Positions 33,677 to 42,054 of a stretch of DNA of 64,000 bases are shown one piece after another (position 1 is the stretch's first letter; the number at the start of each line of letters is the position of its first letter). The notes below the pieces were generated by a model. That model did no database searches and was not told where the DNA came from. It saw only the letters and a program-made list of their open reading frames with translations. Source of the DNA: Arthrobacter sp. Marseille-P9274 (GTDB taxonomy: Bacteria; Actinomycetota; Actinomycetes; Actinomycetales; Micrococcaceae); assembly GCF_946892675.1 (NCBI RefSeq), contig NZ_CAMPOV010000001.1, positions 966,033-1,030,032 of the forward strand, in the 5' to 3' direction. The position numbers and the translations under genes were made by a program.

Positions 33677-33693
33677 GTGCGAAACGTTAGCAC
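33677..33693 (-). promoter_or_regulatory. inverted repeat at the lrp start
   Basis: GTGCGAAACGTTAGCAC is a 17-bp imperfect palindrome (one mismatched pair) ending one base before the Lrp start codon. It is a candidate autoregulatory site. Confidence 0.35.
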
Positions 33694-33759
33694 GATCAAA
33701 CCCGCTCCGGCAGAGCATTATGCGCAGACGCGGCGAGGGTGATTGCGCTTGATGCCCCA

Positions 33760-33775
33760 TGTGAGTATCGTCACA
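33760..33775 (+). promoter_or_regulatory. perfect CRP/GlxR consensus upstream of the bkd-type operon
   Basis: TGTGA-GTATCG-TCACA matches the TGTGA-N6-TCACA consensus at all ten positions. It lies 100 bases before the E1alpha start and 84 bases before the divergent lrp start. Confidence 0.7.
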
Positions 33776-33875
33776 ACTACCTTCCGACAATCGCGTCGGA
33801 AGGCCCTACGCCGGTCCGGACATCCACAAGAACACCGGGTCGGCGAACACCACGAGCGAAGGAGCGCGTGCAGCA

Positions 33876-34991
33876 GTGTCCCTACATGGCATGGGCCCGG
33901 TTCCACAGGAAGACCTCATCCAGCTTCTCGCGCCGGACGGCAGCCGGACCGGCAGCTCCGGCTTCGAAGAGTGGATCGAGGATGTCGACGGCGCGGCGCT
34001 GCAGGGCCTCTACGAAGACATGGTCGTGGTGCGCCGGCTCGACCAGGAAGCCACCGCCCTGCAACGGCAGGGGGAGCTCGCGCTGTGGCCGCCGCTGCTG
34101 GGGCAGGAGGCGGCACAGATCGGCTCCGGCCGCGCCCTGCGCAAGGACGATTTCGTCTTCTCCAGCTACCGCGAGAACGGCGTGGCCTACTGCCGGGGCG
34201 TGGGCTATGCGGACATGCTCCGGGTCTGGCGCGGCAACGCGCCCTCCGGCTGGGATCCGTACGCCGTCAACATGGCTACGCCGCAGGTCATCATCGGCGC
34301 GCAGACGCTGCACGCAACCGGCTATGCGATGGCCGCGAAGTTCGACGGCGCCGACGCGGTGGCGGTCTCGTATTTCGGCGACGGCGCAACGAGCCAGGGG
34401 GACTCGAACGAGGCGATGGTGTTTGCCGCCAGCTTCCAGGCTCCCGTCATCTTCTTCTGCCAGAACAACCAGTGGGCCATCTCGGAGCCGGTGCGGCTGC
34501 AGGCGCAGCGCGACATTGCGGACCGCGCTCCCGGTTTCGGCATCCCGAGCATCCGGGTGGACGGCAACGACGTGCTGGCCTGCCTTGCGGTGACCCGCCA
34601 GGCCCTGGAGCGGGCGCGGGGCGGTGGCGGTCCCGCCTTCATCGAGGCGGTGACTTACCGGATGGGTCCGCATACGACGGCGGATGATCCGTCGCGCTAC
34701 CGGGATCCCAACGAGCTGGAGGACTGGAAGGGGCGCGATCCCATCGACCGGCTCGGCCGGCTGCTGGAGGCGGAGGGGCTCCTCGGGACGGACTTCACAG
34801 AACGGATCCGGGCGGCCGCGGACCGGGCGGCCAACGAGTTGCGCGAGGCGTGCGTCAGCATCCCCGAGCCGGGCGAGCTCGACGTGTTCGACAACGTCTA
34901 CGCGACGCCCCACGCGGTCCTGGCCGGCCAGCGCCGGGACTACCAGCGGTACCTGGCATCCTTCGAGACGGGTCCGGGAGGCACGTCATGA
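33876..34991 (+). CDS. bkdA1: 2-oxoacid dehydrogenase E1 alpha subunit (branched-chain type)
   Basis: This thiamine-diphosphate subunit decarboxylates 2-oxoacids. The GTG start at 33876 (371 aa) has GGAG 11 bases upstream. The TPP motif GDGATSQGDSNEAMVF...NN is complete, and the YRMGPHTTADDPSRYR phosphorylation-loop region is present. The WDPYAVNMATPQVIIG segment fits branched-chain rather than pyruvate enzymes, but a pyruvate role cannot be excluded. It overlaps the E1beta gene by 4 bases. The operon has no E3 gene, so lipoamide dehydrogenase must come from elsewhere. Confidence 0.9.
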   Translation: MSLHGMGPVPQEDLIQLLAPDGSRTGSSGFEEWIEDVDGAALQGLYEDMVVVRRLDQEATALQRQGELALWPPLLGQEAAQIGSGRALRKDDFVFSSYRENGVAYCRGVGYADMLRVWRGNAPSGWDPYAVNMATPQVIIGAQTLHATGYAMAAKFDGADAVAVSYFGDGATSQGDSNEAMVFAASFQAPVIFFCQNNQWAISEPVRLQAQRDIADRAPGFGIPSIRVDGNDVLACLAVTRQALERARGGGGPAFIEAVTYRMGPHTTADDPSRYRDPNELEDWKGRDPIDRLGRLLEAEGLLGTDFTERIRAAADRAANELREACVSIPEPGELDVFDNVYATPHAVLAGQRRDYQRYLASFETGPGGTS

Positions 34992-35998
34992 GCACCATGA
35001 CCTTTGGCCGGGCGATCAACTCCGGTCTGCGCCGCGCGTTGGAACGGGACTCGAAGGTGGTCCTCATCGGCGAGGACATCGGGATGCTCGGCGGCGTCTT
35101 CCGCATCACGGACGAGCTGCAAAAAGACTTCGGTGCCCACCGGGTCATCGATGCCCCACTGGCGGAATCCGCGATTCTGGGTACGGCCGTCGGCATGGCC
35201 TACCGCGGATACCGCCCGGTGTGCGAAATCCAGTTTGACGGGTTCATCTATCCGGCGTTCAACCAGATCGTGAGCCAAGTGGCCAAGCTGCATTACCGCA
35301 CCCGGGGGAGGGTCAAGATGCCACTGACCATCCGGGTTCCGTTCGGCGGCGGAATCGGGGCGGCGGAGCATCATTCGGAATCGCCGGAAGCATACTTTCT
35401 GCACACCCCGGGCCTGCGCGTGGTCTCTGTGTCGAACCCGCAGGATGCGTTCCTCATGATCCAGCAGGCGATTGCCTGCGATGACCCGGTGCTCTTCTTC
35501 GAGCCCAAGCGCCGCTACCACACCAAGGGAGAAGTGGACGAGGAGGCCGGGCTGGACAGCTACCCGATGGAGCAGGCCAGGGTGGAGGTGTCCGGCGACG
35601 ACGCGACGCTCGTCACCTACGGGCCGCTGGTCCAGGTCGCACGAGAGGCAGCGGCAGCAGCCCGCGAGGAGGGGATCTCCCTCGAGGTGATCGACCTGCG
35701 CTCGCTGTCGCCCATCGACTTCGGTACCGTGGAGGCCTCGGTGCGCAAGACCGGCCGGCTGGTCGTGGCCCATGAAGCGTCCAGGACCGGAGGCCTGGGC
35801 GCCGAGTTGGCCGCTTCCATCACCGAGCGCTGCTTCTACCATCTGGAGCACGCCCCGGAGCGGATCACCGGCTTCGACATTCCGTACCCGCCGGCGAAAA
35901 TGGAGCACCACCACCTCCCCAACCTGGACCGCATCCTCGACGGCGTGGACCGGGTGTTGGACCGCCGGAATTCGCTCGGCGGCGGGGAGGGGCACTGA
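34988..35998 (+). CDS. bkdA2: 2-oxoacid dehydrogenase E1 beta subunit
   Basis: The ATG at 34988 (ATGA overlap with E1alpha) gives 336 residues. Typical blocks are FGRAINSGLRRALERDSKVV, GEDIGMLGGVFRIT, PLAESAILGTAVGMAYRGYRP, FGGGIGAAEHHSESPEAYF and EVIDLRSLSPIDFGTVEASV. The overlap with E2 is TGATG. It forms the alpha2beta2 E1 with the upstream product. Confidence 0.95.
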   Translation: MSTMTFGRAINSGLRRALERDSKVVLIGEDIGMLGGVFRITDELQKDFGAHRVIDAPLAESAILGTAVGMAYRGYRPVCEIQFDGFIYPAFNQIVSQVAKLHYRTRGRVKMPLTIRVPFGGGIGAAEHHSESPEAYFLHTPGLRVVSVSNPQDAFLMIQQAIACDDPVLFFEPKRRYHTKGEVDEEAGLDSYPMEQARVEVSGDDATLVTYGPLVQVAREAAAAAREEGISLEVIDLRSLSPIDFGTVEASVRKTGRLVVAHEASRTGGLGAELAASITERCFYHLEHAPERITGFDIPYPPAKMEHHHLPNLDRILDGVDRVLDRRNSLGGGEGH

Positions 35999-37383
35999 TG
36001 GCCGTGCGCGTGTTCAAGCTGCCGGACCTGGGCGAGGGCCTGACCGAGTCGGAGATCGTGAGCTGGCGGGTGGCCGAGGGGGACAAGGTCGAACTCAACC
36101 AGATCCTGGGCGAAGTCGAGACGGCCAAGGCCGTCGTCGAGCTGCCGTCGCCGTTCGCCGGCGTGGTCAAGACCCTGCATGAGGCTCCGGGAACCACGGT
36201 CAACGTGGGCGAACCGATCGTCTCCTTCGAAGTGGCCGGCGAGGTGAATACCGGACAGGCGGATGCCGGACCAACCAGGCTTGCAGAGGGTGGATCCGCG
36301 GCGCCGGAGGCCTCGGCGGCCGCCCCGGCCCGCGAGGCAGTCCTGGTCGGGTACGGCGCCCAGGCCGAGGGGACAGGGAAACCGGCGCGCCGCCGTCGTA
36401 CTTTTGATGCGCCGCTGCCCGCCGCTGTGCCGGTTGCGGACCATCCTGCCCCCGCCGCTGCCGGCGGGACGGAACCGGCGGTGAAGGAACGGCCGCGTTC
36501 GACGCCGCCGGTGCGCAAGCTGGCCAGGGAGCTCGGAGTGGACCTCGCCCTCGTGCGCGGCACGGGGCGGGAGGGGCTGATCACGCGTGCGGACGTCGAA
36601 GGCTTCCGCGCCGGTGCCGCCTTGCCGCCCGCAGGACTGCCCGCGGCTGCCGGCGGCGGGCGCTGGCTTGGCGGCGCCACGGAGCGTGAAAGCCGGCTGC
36701 CGGTCAAGGGCGTGCGTAAGCAGATGGCCGCGGCGATGGTGGCCAGCGCCTTCACGGCTCCGCATGCGACGTCATTCCTGACGGTCGATGCCACGGCGGG
36801 CCTGGAACTGCTGGACCGCCTCCACGGGCAGCGCGCCTTCGCCGGAACCAAGCTGACCCCGCTGACCTTGGCGGCGAAGGCCCTCTGCATCGCGCTGGAC
36901 CGCCACCCGCTGCTCAATGCACGGTGGGACGAGGAGCACCAGGAGATCGTGCAGCAGAACTACGTCAACCTGGGCATCGCCGCCGCGACACCGCGAGGAC
37001 TGCTGGTCCCGAACATCAGGGACGCCCAGACGCTGGACCTGGCGGCACTCGCCGGGGCGCTGGCGGAGCTGACCCGGAGGGCCCGCGAGGGCAAGACGGC
37101 CCCGGCCGAGCTCTCAGGCGGCACCATCTCACTGACCAACATCGGCGTATTCGGGATCGACGCCGGCACACCCATCCTGAATCCGGGGGAGGCGGCCATC
37201 CTGGCGACCGGCGCGGTGCAGCGCCGGCCGTGGGAATACCGCGGCGGGATTGAACTGCGCCAGGTGATGACGCTCAGCCTGTCCTTCGACCACCGGTTGG
37301 TGGACGGGGAGCAGGCGGCGCTGTTCCTGGCGGACGTCGGCGCGATCATCAGCGACCCCGCCGTGCTGTTGGCGATGGTCTGA
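35998..37383 (+). CDS. bkdB: dihydrolipoamide acyltransferase E2
   Basis: It accepts the acyl group from E1 on lipoate and passes it to CoA. The 461 residues contain one lipoyl domain (Lys44 in EVETAKAVVELP), an Ala/Pro-rich linker, a peripheral-subunit-binding domain (about 165-205, PPVRKLARELGVDLALV), another linker and the catalytic domain ending with SFDHRLVDGEQAALFLADV, which holds the catalytic His and Asp. A single lipoyl domain is usual for branched-chain E2. It closes a three-gene coupled operon. Confidence 0.95.
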   Translation: MAVRVFKLPDLGEGLTESEIVSWRVAEGDKVELNQILGEVETAKAVVELPSPFAGVVKTLHEAPGTTVNVGEPIVSFEVAGEVNTGQADAGPTRLAEGGSAAPEASAAAPAREAVLVGYGAQAEGTGKPARRRRTFDAPLPAAVPVADHPAPAAAGGTEPAVKERPRSTPPVRKLARELGVDLALVRGTGREGLITRADVEGFRAGAALPPAGLPAAAGGGRWLGGATERESRLPVKGVRKQMAAAMVASAFTAPHATSFLTVDATAGLELLDRLHGQRAFAGTKLTPLTLAAKALCIALDRHPLLNARWDEEHQEIVQQNYVNLGIAAATPRGLLVPNIRDAQTLDLAALAGALAELTRRAREGKTAPAELSGGTISLTNIGVFGIDAGTPILNPGEAAILATGAVQRRPWEYRGGIELRQVMTLSLSFDHRLVDGEQAALFLADVGAIISDPAVLLAMV

Positions 37384-37851
37384 TCAGACCAGTTCGAGGA
37401 TCTCCTCGGTCACCACTGCTGCGCGGGCGTTGGCGAAGCCCTTGGACTCGCCGACCGGCTTGAAACCGGCCTTTTCGAGCACCTTGATGGAGCCCAGGTT
37501 GTCCTTGACGGCGCGGGCGCGGATCGGGCGGGCGGTGAACTCGGCCAGGAACTTCTCTACCGCGGCGGACGTGATGCCGCGGCCCCAGTGCGACTTGGCG
37601 GTCCAGAAGCTGAGTTCCGGGTAGCCTTCGGACGGATAGACCAGGACACTGCCGACGACCTCGCCGTCTGCGGTGACGGTGCGGACAACAATCTGCTCAT
37701 CGTTGAGGATGTTCTGCCAGTGGTGGTTGAAGACGCCTCGGTCGGAAGGGTCCTTGGCGGAGAATGCGGCCATGTGGTTGGCATCCGGGTCCCGCTGGTA
37801 CTCGAAGAACTTGTCCAGGTCCGCCGGCTCCACGGGGCGCAGCTCAATCAT
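37384..37851 (-). CDS. GNAT acetyltransferase, RimJ/RimL-like
   Basis: The 155-residue protein starts with IELRPVEPADLDKFFEYQRDPDANHM, typical of the RimJ/RimL subgroup. The acetyl-CoA site is at SHWGRGITSAAVEKFLAEF, and VKDNLGSIKVLEKAGFKPVGE is the usual motif-B end. The substrate is unknown. Its stop abuts the stop of the convergent E2 gene. AAAGG precedes the start. Confidence 0.88.
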   Translation of the reverse strand: MIELRPVEPADLDKFFEYQRDPDANHMAAFSAKDPSDRGVFNHHWQNILNDEQIVVRTVTADGEVVGSVLVYPSEGYPELSFWTAKSHWGRGITSAAVEKFLAEFTARPIRARAVKDNLGSIKVLEKAGFKPVGESKGFANARAAVVTEEILELV

Positions 37852-37886
37852 TTTGGAACCTTTCGGGTCTAGGTGGTCTCAACAGA

Positions 37887-38507
37887 CTACTCGGCTTTCA
37901 GGGCTGCCCATGCCATTTGTTCCAGCAGGTTTCGGCGCCAGCCCCTGTCCCGCTGGCGCTTGCCCCGGTGCAGCGAGTGCGGCGTGGAATTGATCAGCCC
38001 GAAGGCCGCGTGGGCGCGCATCCGAAGCCGCGGCCCGTCCTGGGCCGGGAGCATCTGGGACAGCACGGCCACCCAGACCTCGACATACTGGCGCTGCAGG
38101 TCCCGCACGTGCGCCGATTCCTCCGCCGGGAGGCTGTCCAGGTCCCGGTCGTGCACGCGGATGACCTCCGGATTGCTCAGGGCGAAGTCAACATGGAATT
38201 CGATCAGCCCGCGCAGGGCGTCCTCGGGGTCGGGAGAACTGTCGACGACGGCACGACCGCCGTCCAGCAGGTCCTGGCTGACCCCGGTCAGCAGGGCGGA
38301 CAGGACCGCGTGCTTGCTGCTGAAGTGACGGTAGACGGCGGGCCCGCTGACGCCCGCGGCAGCGCCGAGGTCTTCGATGGAGACTCCGTTGAAGCCCCGT
38401 TCGGCGAAGAGCTGCGCTGCGGCGGCCAGCAGCGCCGCACGGCGGGATGCCTTGGCCTTGCTGCGTCCGGTGACCCGTCCGGCGTCGGCTGCGGCGTTGA
38501 CGGACAC
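37887..38507 (-). CDS. TetR-family regulator
   Basis: The 206 residues have a classic TetR N-terminal domain: LLAAAAQLFAERGFNGVSIEDLGAAAGVSG then PAVYRHFSSKHAVL (helix-turn-helix about residues 43-65). The C-terminal ligand domain is helical with a Trp-rich end. It is divergent from an acyl-CoA dehydrogenase/CoA-transferase/MaoC run, so it is a likely local repressor answering an acyl-CoA or acid. A palindrome lies in the shared promoter region. Confidence 0.93.
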   Translation of the reverse strand: MSVNAAADAGRVTGRSKAKASRRAALLAAAAQLFAERGFNGVSIEDLGAAAGVSGPAVYRHFSSKHAVLSALLTGVSQDLLDGGRAVVDSSPDPEDALRGLIEFHVDFALSNPEVIRVHDRDLDSLPAEESAHVRDLQRQYVEVWVAVLSQMLPAQDGPRLRMRAHAAFGLINSTPHSLHRGKRQRDRGWRRNLLEQMAWAALKAE

Positions 38508-38562
38508 GGCATTTCCTCCTGCCAGCGGTGGTGCTGGACATTTGATGTGACGGACATTACGC

Positions 38563-38573
38563 TGAATTTCAGT
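38563..38573. promoter_or_regulatory. palindrome in the TetR/acyl-CoA dehydrogenase intergenic region
   Basis: CTGAA-T-TTCAG is a perfect 11-bp inverted repeat 56 bases upstream of the TetR start. It is a candidate TetR operator. The rest of the 280-base gap is GC-rich with no further gene. Confidence 0.45.
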
Positions 38574-38787
38574 TAATCCACACTAACCAAAACGGCTGGC
38601 CAAGGCCAGTCCCGGGCCGGCTCCGCGGCCCGCCAGAGGAAGAAGACGTCGATGTGGACTCTGCCTTCCCGGGTGGACATTACCAGCCCGGCGTGCCTCG
38701 CGAACGCGGTGCGGAGCGCGCCGCCGCAGGGTGCCCGGCGGCCCTTCCAGGCCGTTCGGCCGGGCCCGTACAGAAAGAGGCCAAGAG

Positions 38788-39951
38788 ATGCCTGATTTCT
38801 CCCTGAGCGAGGACTACCAGGACCTGGTGGACACCGTGCGCGAATTTGCCGACGAGGTCGTCGCGCCGGCCTCCGCGAAGCATGACGAGGAGCACTCGTT
38901 CCCGTACGAGATCGTGAAGCAGATGGGCGAGCTGGGCCTGTTCGGGCTGCCGTTCCCGGAAGAGTACGGCGGCATGGGCGGCGACTACTTCGCCCTCGCG
39001 CTTGCGCTCGAACAGCTCGGGCGGGTGGACCAGTCCGTGGCCATCACGCTAGAGGCCGGCGTCTCGCTCGGGGCCATGCCGGTGTACCGCTTCGGCACGG
39101 AGGAGCAGCGCCGGCAGTGGCTACCCATGCTCACCAGCGGCGACGCCCTCGCCGGCTTCGGGCTGACCGAGCCGGAGGCAGGCTCGGACGCTGGCGGCAC
39201 CAAGACCACCGCGCGGCTGGAGGACGGCCAGTGGGTGGTCAACGGCCGGAAGGAATTCATCACCAACTCCGGGACGCGGATCAGCCGGCTGGTCACGGTC
39301 ACGGCGGTCACGGGCACCGTGCAGCGGGCGGACGGGAGTGCCGGCAAGGAGATCTCGACCATCCTGGTGCCCACGGACACGCCCGGCTTCACCGCGGAGA
39401 AGGCCTACAACAAGGTCGGCTGGAACGCCTCGGACACGCACCCGCTCACGCTGGATGACGTGCGGGTGCCGGAGGCCAACCTGCTCGGGCAGCGCGGGCG
39501 CGGCTATGCGAACTTCCTCCAGATCCTGGACGAGGGGCGGATCGCCATCGCCGCCCTGGCCACCGGCGCGGCGCAGGGCTGCGTGGACGAGGCGCTGACC
39601 TACGCCAAACAGCGGCAGGCGTTCGGCCACAACATCGGGCACTATCAGGCCATCCAGTTCAAGATCGCCCGGATGCAGGCGCGCGCGCACACCGCCAGGT
39701 TGGCCTATTACGATGCCGCGGCCCGGATGCTGGCGGGCAAGCCCTTCAAAACCCAGTCCGCGATTGCCAAGATGGTGTCAGGCGAAGCGGCTATGGACAA
39801 TGCCCGGGATGCCACGCAGATCTTCGGCGGCTTCGGGTTCATCAACGAGTTCCGGGTGGCCCGGCACTATCGGGACTCGAAGATCCTCGAAGTCGGGGAG
39901 GGAACCACGGAGGTGCAGCTGATGCTGATCGCCCGGGGACTGGGCCTGTAA
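38788..39951 (+). CDS. acyl-CoA dehydrogenase
   Basis: This FAD flavoprotein introduces the alpha,beta double bond in acyl-CoAs. The ATG at 38788 gives 387 residues. Seen: GFGLTEPEAGSDAGGTKTTA, YNKVGWNASDTHPLTLDDVRVP, YAKQRQAFGHNIGHYQAIQFKI-type helix and the catalytic region GEGTTEVQLMLIARGLGL with Glu before GTT. The short- or branched-chain group is likely given the neighbouring 2-oxoacid dehydrogenase, but chain specificity is not proven. It heads a run with CoA-transferase and MaoC genes. Confidence 0.93.
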   Translation: MPDFSLSEDYQDLVDTVREFADEVVAPASAKHDEEHSFPYEIVKQMGELGLFGLPFPEEYGGMGGDYFALALALEQLGRVDQSVAITLEAGVSLGAMPVYRFGTEEQRRQWLPMLTSGDALAGFGLTEPEAGSDAGGTKTTARLEDGQWVVNGRKEFITNSGTRISRLVTVTAVTGTVQRADGSAGKEISTILVPTDTPGFTAEKAYNKVGWNASDTHPLTLDDVRVPEANLLGQRGRGYANFLQILDEGRIAIAALATGAAQGCVDEALTYAKQRQAFGHNIGHYQAIQFKIARMQARAHTARLAYYDAAARMLAGKPFKTQSAIAKMVSGEAAMDNARDATQIFGGFGFINEFRVARHYRDSKILEVGEGTTEVQLMLIARGLGL

Positions 39952-39985
39952 CCCGGCGCCGGCCGAGGCCCAAAGGAGGACTGCA

Positions 39986-40768
39986 GTGATCAATAAGGTT
40001 GTAGCCAGCGCCGCGGAGGCCGTGGCGGACATCCGCGACGGCGCCTCGCTGGCGGTCGGCGGATTCGGGCTCTGTGGCATCCCCGTGGCGCTGATCCAGG
40101 CAGTGCACGACGCCGGCACCACCGACCTGGAAACCATCAGCAACAACTGCGGAGTGGACGACTGGGGCCTGGGCGTGCTGCTCAGGGACGGGCGCATCCG
40201 CCGCACCATCAGCTCCTACGTGGGCGAGAACAAGGAGTTCGCGCGGCAGTACCTGGCCGGAGAGCTGGAGGTGGTCCTTACCCCGCAGGGCACTCTGGCT
40301 GAGAAGCTGCGCGCGGGCGGCGCGGGCATCCCGGCCTTCTATACGCCGGCGGGGGTGGGTACCCAGGTCAGCGAGGGCGGACTGCCGCAGAAGTACGACG
40401 CCGAGGGGAACGTGGCGATCGCGTCCGAGCCGAAGGAGGTGCGCAGTTTCGGGGGCGAGGACTACGTGCTCGAGGAATCGCTGCGCCCGGATTTCGGGCT
40501 GGTGCATGCCTGGCGGGGCGACCGGCTGGGGAACCTGGTCTTCCACGTAACGGCGATGAACTTCAACCCGCTGTGCGCGATGGCCGGCCGGATCACCATC
40601 GCCGAGGTGGAAGAGCTGGTGGACCCGGGCGAGCTGGACCCGCAGCAGATCCACACCCCGGGCATCTTCGTCCAGCGCGTCGTCGTCGCCGGAAACGTGG
40701 AGAAGCGGATCGAAAAGCGCACGGTTGCCGCGCCGCTGCCGGCCGGAACCGGCGGAGAGGGGAACTGA
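39986..40768 (+). CDS. scoA: 3-oxoacid CoA-transferase subunit A
   Basis: A GTG start with AAAGGAGGA upstream gives 260 residues. The glycine-rich [13 protein letters not shown] loop, [36 protein letters not shown] and [10 protein letters not shown] are typical of the A chain of succinyl-CoA:3-ketoacid (SCOT/ScoAB) enzymes. With subunit B it moves CoA between succinyl-CoA and acetoacetate or similar acids. Confidence 0.95.
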   Translation: MINKVVASAAEAVADIRDGASLAVGGFGLCGIPVALIQAVHDAGTTDLETISNNCGVDDWGLGVLLRDGRIRRTISSYVGENKEFARQYLAGELEVVLTPQGTLAEKLRAGGAGIPAFYTPAGVGTQVSEGGLPQKYDAEGNVAIASEPKEVRSFGGEDYVLEESLRPDFGLVHAWRGDRLGNLVFHVTAMNFNPLCAMAGRITIAEVEELVDPGELDPQQIHTPGIFVQRVVVAGNVEKRIEKRTVAAPLPAGTGGEGN

Positions 40769-40769
40769 C

Positions 40770-41423
40770 ATGGCGCTCTCCCGCACCGAGCTCGCGGCCC
40801 GGGCAGCCCGGGAACTCAGGAACGGGCAGTACGTGAACCTGGGTATCGGGATGCCCACGCTGATACCCAACTACATTCCCGCCGGCGTGGAGGTGGTGCT
40901 GCACTCCGAAAACGGAATCCTCGGCGTCGGACCGTATCCTGCCGACGACAAGGTGGACCCGGACCTGATCAACGCAGGGAAGGAGACCGTGACCCTGAAC
41001 AAGGGCGCGGCGATCTTCGACTCCGCCACGTCCTTCGGCATGGTCCGCGGCGGTCACGTGGACGTGGCCGTGCTCGGCGCCATGCAGGTCGCCGAAAACG
41101 GAGACCTGGCCAACTGGATGGTCCCGGGCAAGATGGTCAAGGGCATGGGCGGCGCGATGGACCTGGTCTTCGGCGCCAAGCGGCTGATCGTGATGATGGA
41201 GCACGTGGACCGCAGCGGCAGTCCGAAGATCCTGACCGAGTGCACGCTCCCGGTCACCGGCAAGGGCTGTGTGGACCGGATCATCACGGACCTGGCGGTC
41301 ATCGATGTCACGGACGGCGGCCTGGTGCTGCGCGAAGTCGCGCCCGGCGTCTCGGTGGACGAGGTGGTCGCCGCGACGGGAGCGGAGCTGAGGATCGAGG
41401 AGCATGAGGTGGACGACGTATGA
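40770..41423 (+). CDS. scoB: 3-oxoacid CoA-transferase subunit B
   Basis: The ATG follows one base after the scoA stop and has GGAGAGGGGAACTG upstream; the product has 217 residues. [15 protein letters not shown] and [10 protein letters not shown] hold the B-chain signature, with the catalytic Glu at about residue 47. [14 protein letters not shown] and [20 protein letters not shown] follow. It acts as a complex with ScoA. Its stop overlaps the next start (ATGA). Confidence 0.96.
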   Translation: MALSRTELAARAARELRNGQYVNLGIGMPTLIPNYIPAGVEVVLHSENGILGVGPYPADDKVDPDLINAGKETVTLNKGAAIFDSATSFGMVRGGHVDVAVLGAMQVAENGDLANWMVPGKMVKGMGGAMDLVFGAKRLIVMMEHVDRSGSPKILTECTLPVTGKGCVDRIITDLAVIDVTDGGLVLREVAPGVSVDEVVAATGAELRIEEHEVDDV

Positions 41424-41941
41424 ACAAGACCGTCGTCCAGCGCGGCCTCTACTTCGGCGAGATCGAGGTGGGGACGACCTATGTCCACCGCCCCGGCCGG
41501 ACCGTGACCGAGACCGACAACGTGCTGTTCACCACGGCCACCATGAACACGCAGGCACTCCACCTGGATGCGGCCTGGTCCGAGACCCAGCCGTTCGGCC
41601 AGCGGCTGATTAATTCCATGTTTACCCTGGCCACCGTGGTCGGGCAGTCCGTCACCCAGCTGACCCAGGGCACGATCGTGGCGCAGCTGGGGCTGACGGA
41701 CGTGACGTTCCCGCATCCACTCTTCCACGGGGACACGCTCTACACGGAGACGGTCGTGACCGACAAGCGCCCCTCGTCCTCCCGGCCAGGCCAGGGAATC
41801 GTCACGATGGCGCACACGGGGCGGAACCAGCACGGCGTCGTCGTTGCCACGGCCAGCCGGACCTGCCTGATGTGGACCGAGGAAGGGCACCGCAATGCGC
41901 TGGAGGCAGCGGGGACGGCTCCGGGTTCGACCGGGGGGTAG
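41420..41941 (+). CDS. MaoC-family (hot-dog) dehydratase
   Basis: The 173-residue protein has a single MaoC-like hot-dog domain: [24 protein letters not shown] carries the Asp/His-type hydratase region and [20 protein letters not shown] the central helix. It probably hydrates an enoyl-CoA formed by the upstream acyl-CoA dehydrogenase, or a mesaconyl-CoA-like substrate. ATGA overlap couples it to scoB. Its stop lies inside a 23-bp tandem repeat. Confidence 0.9.
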   Translation: MNKTVVQRGLYFGEIEVGTTYVHRPGRTVTETDNVLFTTATMNTQALHLDAAWSETQPFGQRLINSMFTLATVVGQSVTQLTQGTIVAQLGLTDVTFPHPLFHGDTLYTETVVTDKRPSSSRPGQGIVTMAHTGRNQHGVVVATASRTCLMWTEEGHRNALEAAGTAPGSTGG

Positions 41942-41982
41942 GCTGGAGCGCCGCCGACTGGTAGGCCGGAGCGCCGCCGCCT
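41937..41982 (+). repeat. 23-bp tandem duplication at the end of the MaoC gene
   Basis: Units at 41937-41959 and 41960-41982 begin GGTAGG(C)(T/C)GGAGCGCCGCC and differ at two positions. A third start (GGTTAGCCGG) follows. The first unit contains the MaoC stop codon. Confidence 0.85.
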
Positions 41983-42054
41983 GGTTAGCCGGGGGTGGCC
42001 ATGCGCCGCCCGGGCCCGTCCAAGGCGGCGGGCCGGTGCGGGATACTGGAAGTT

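Noticed and set aside
38547-38562. CRP/GlxR site TGTGA-CGGACA-TTACG before the acyl-CoA dehydrogenase
   Set aside because: Only 8 of 10 consensus bases, with a poor right half; kept only as a remark.
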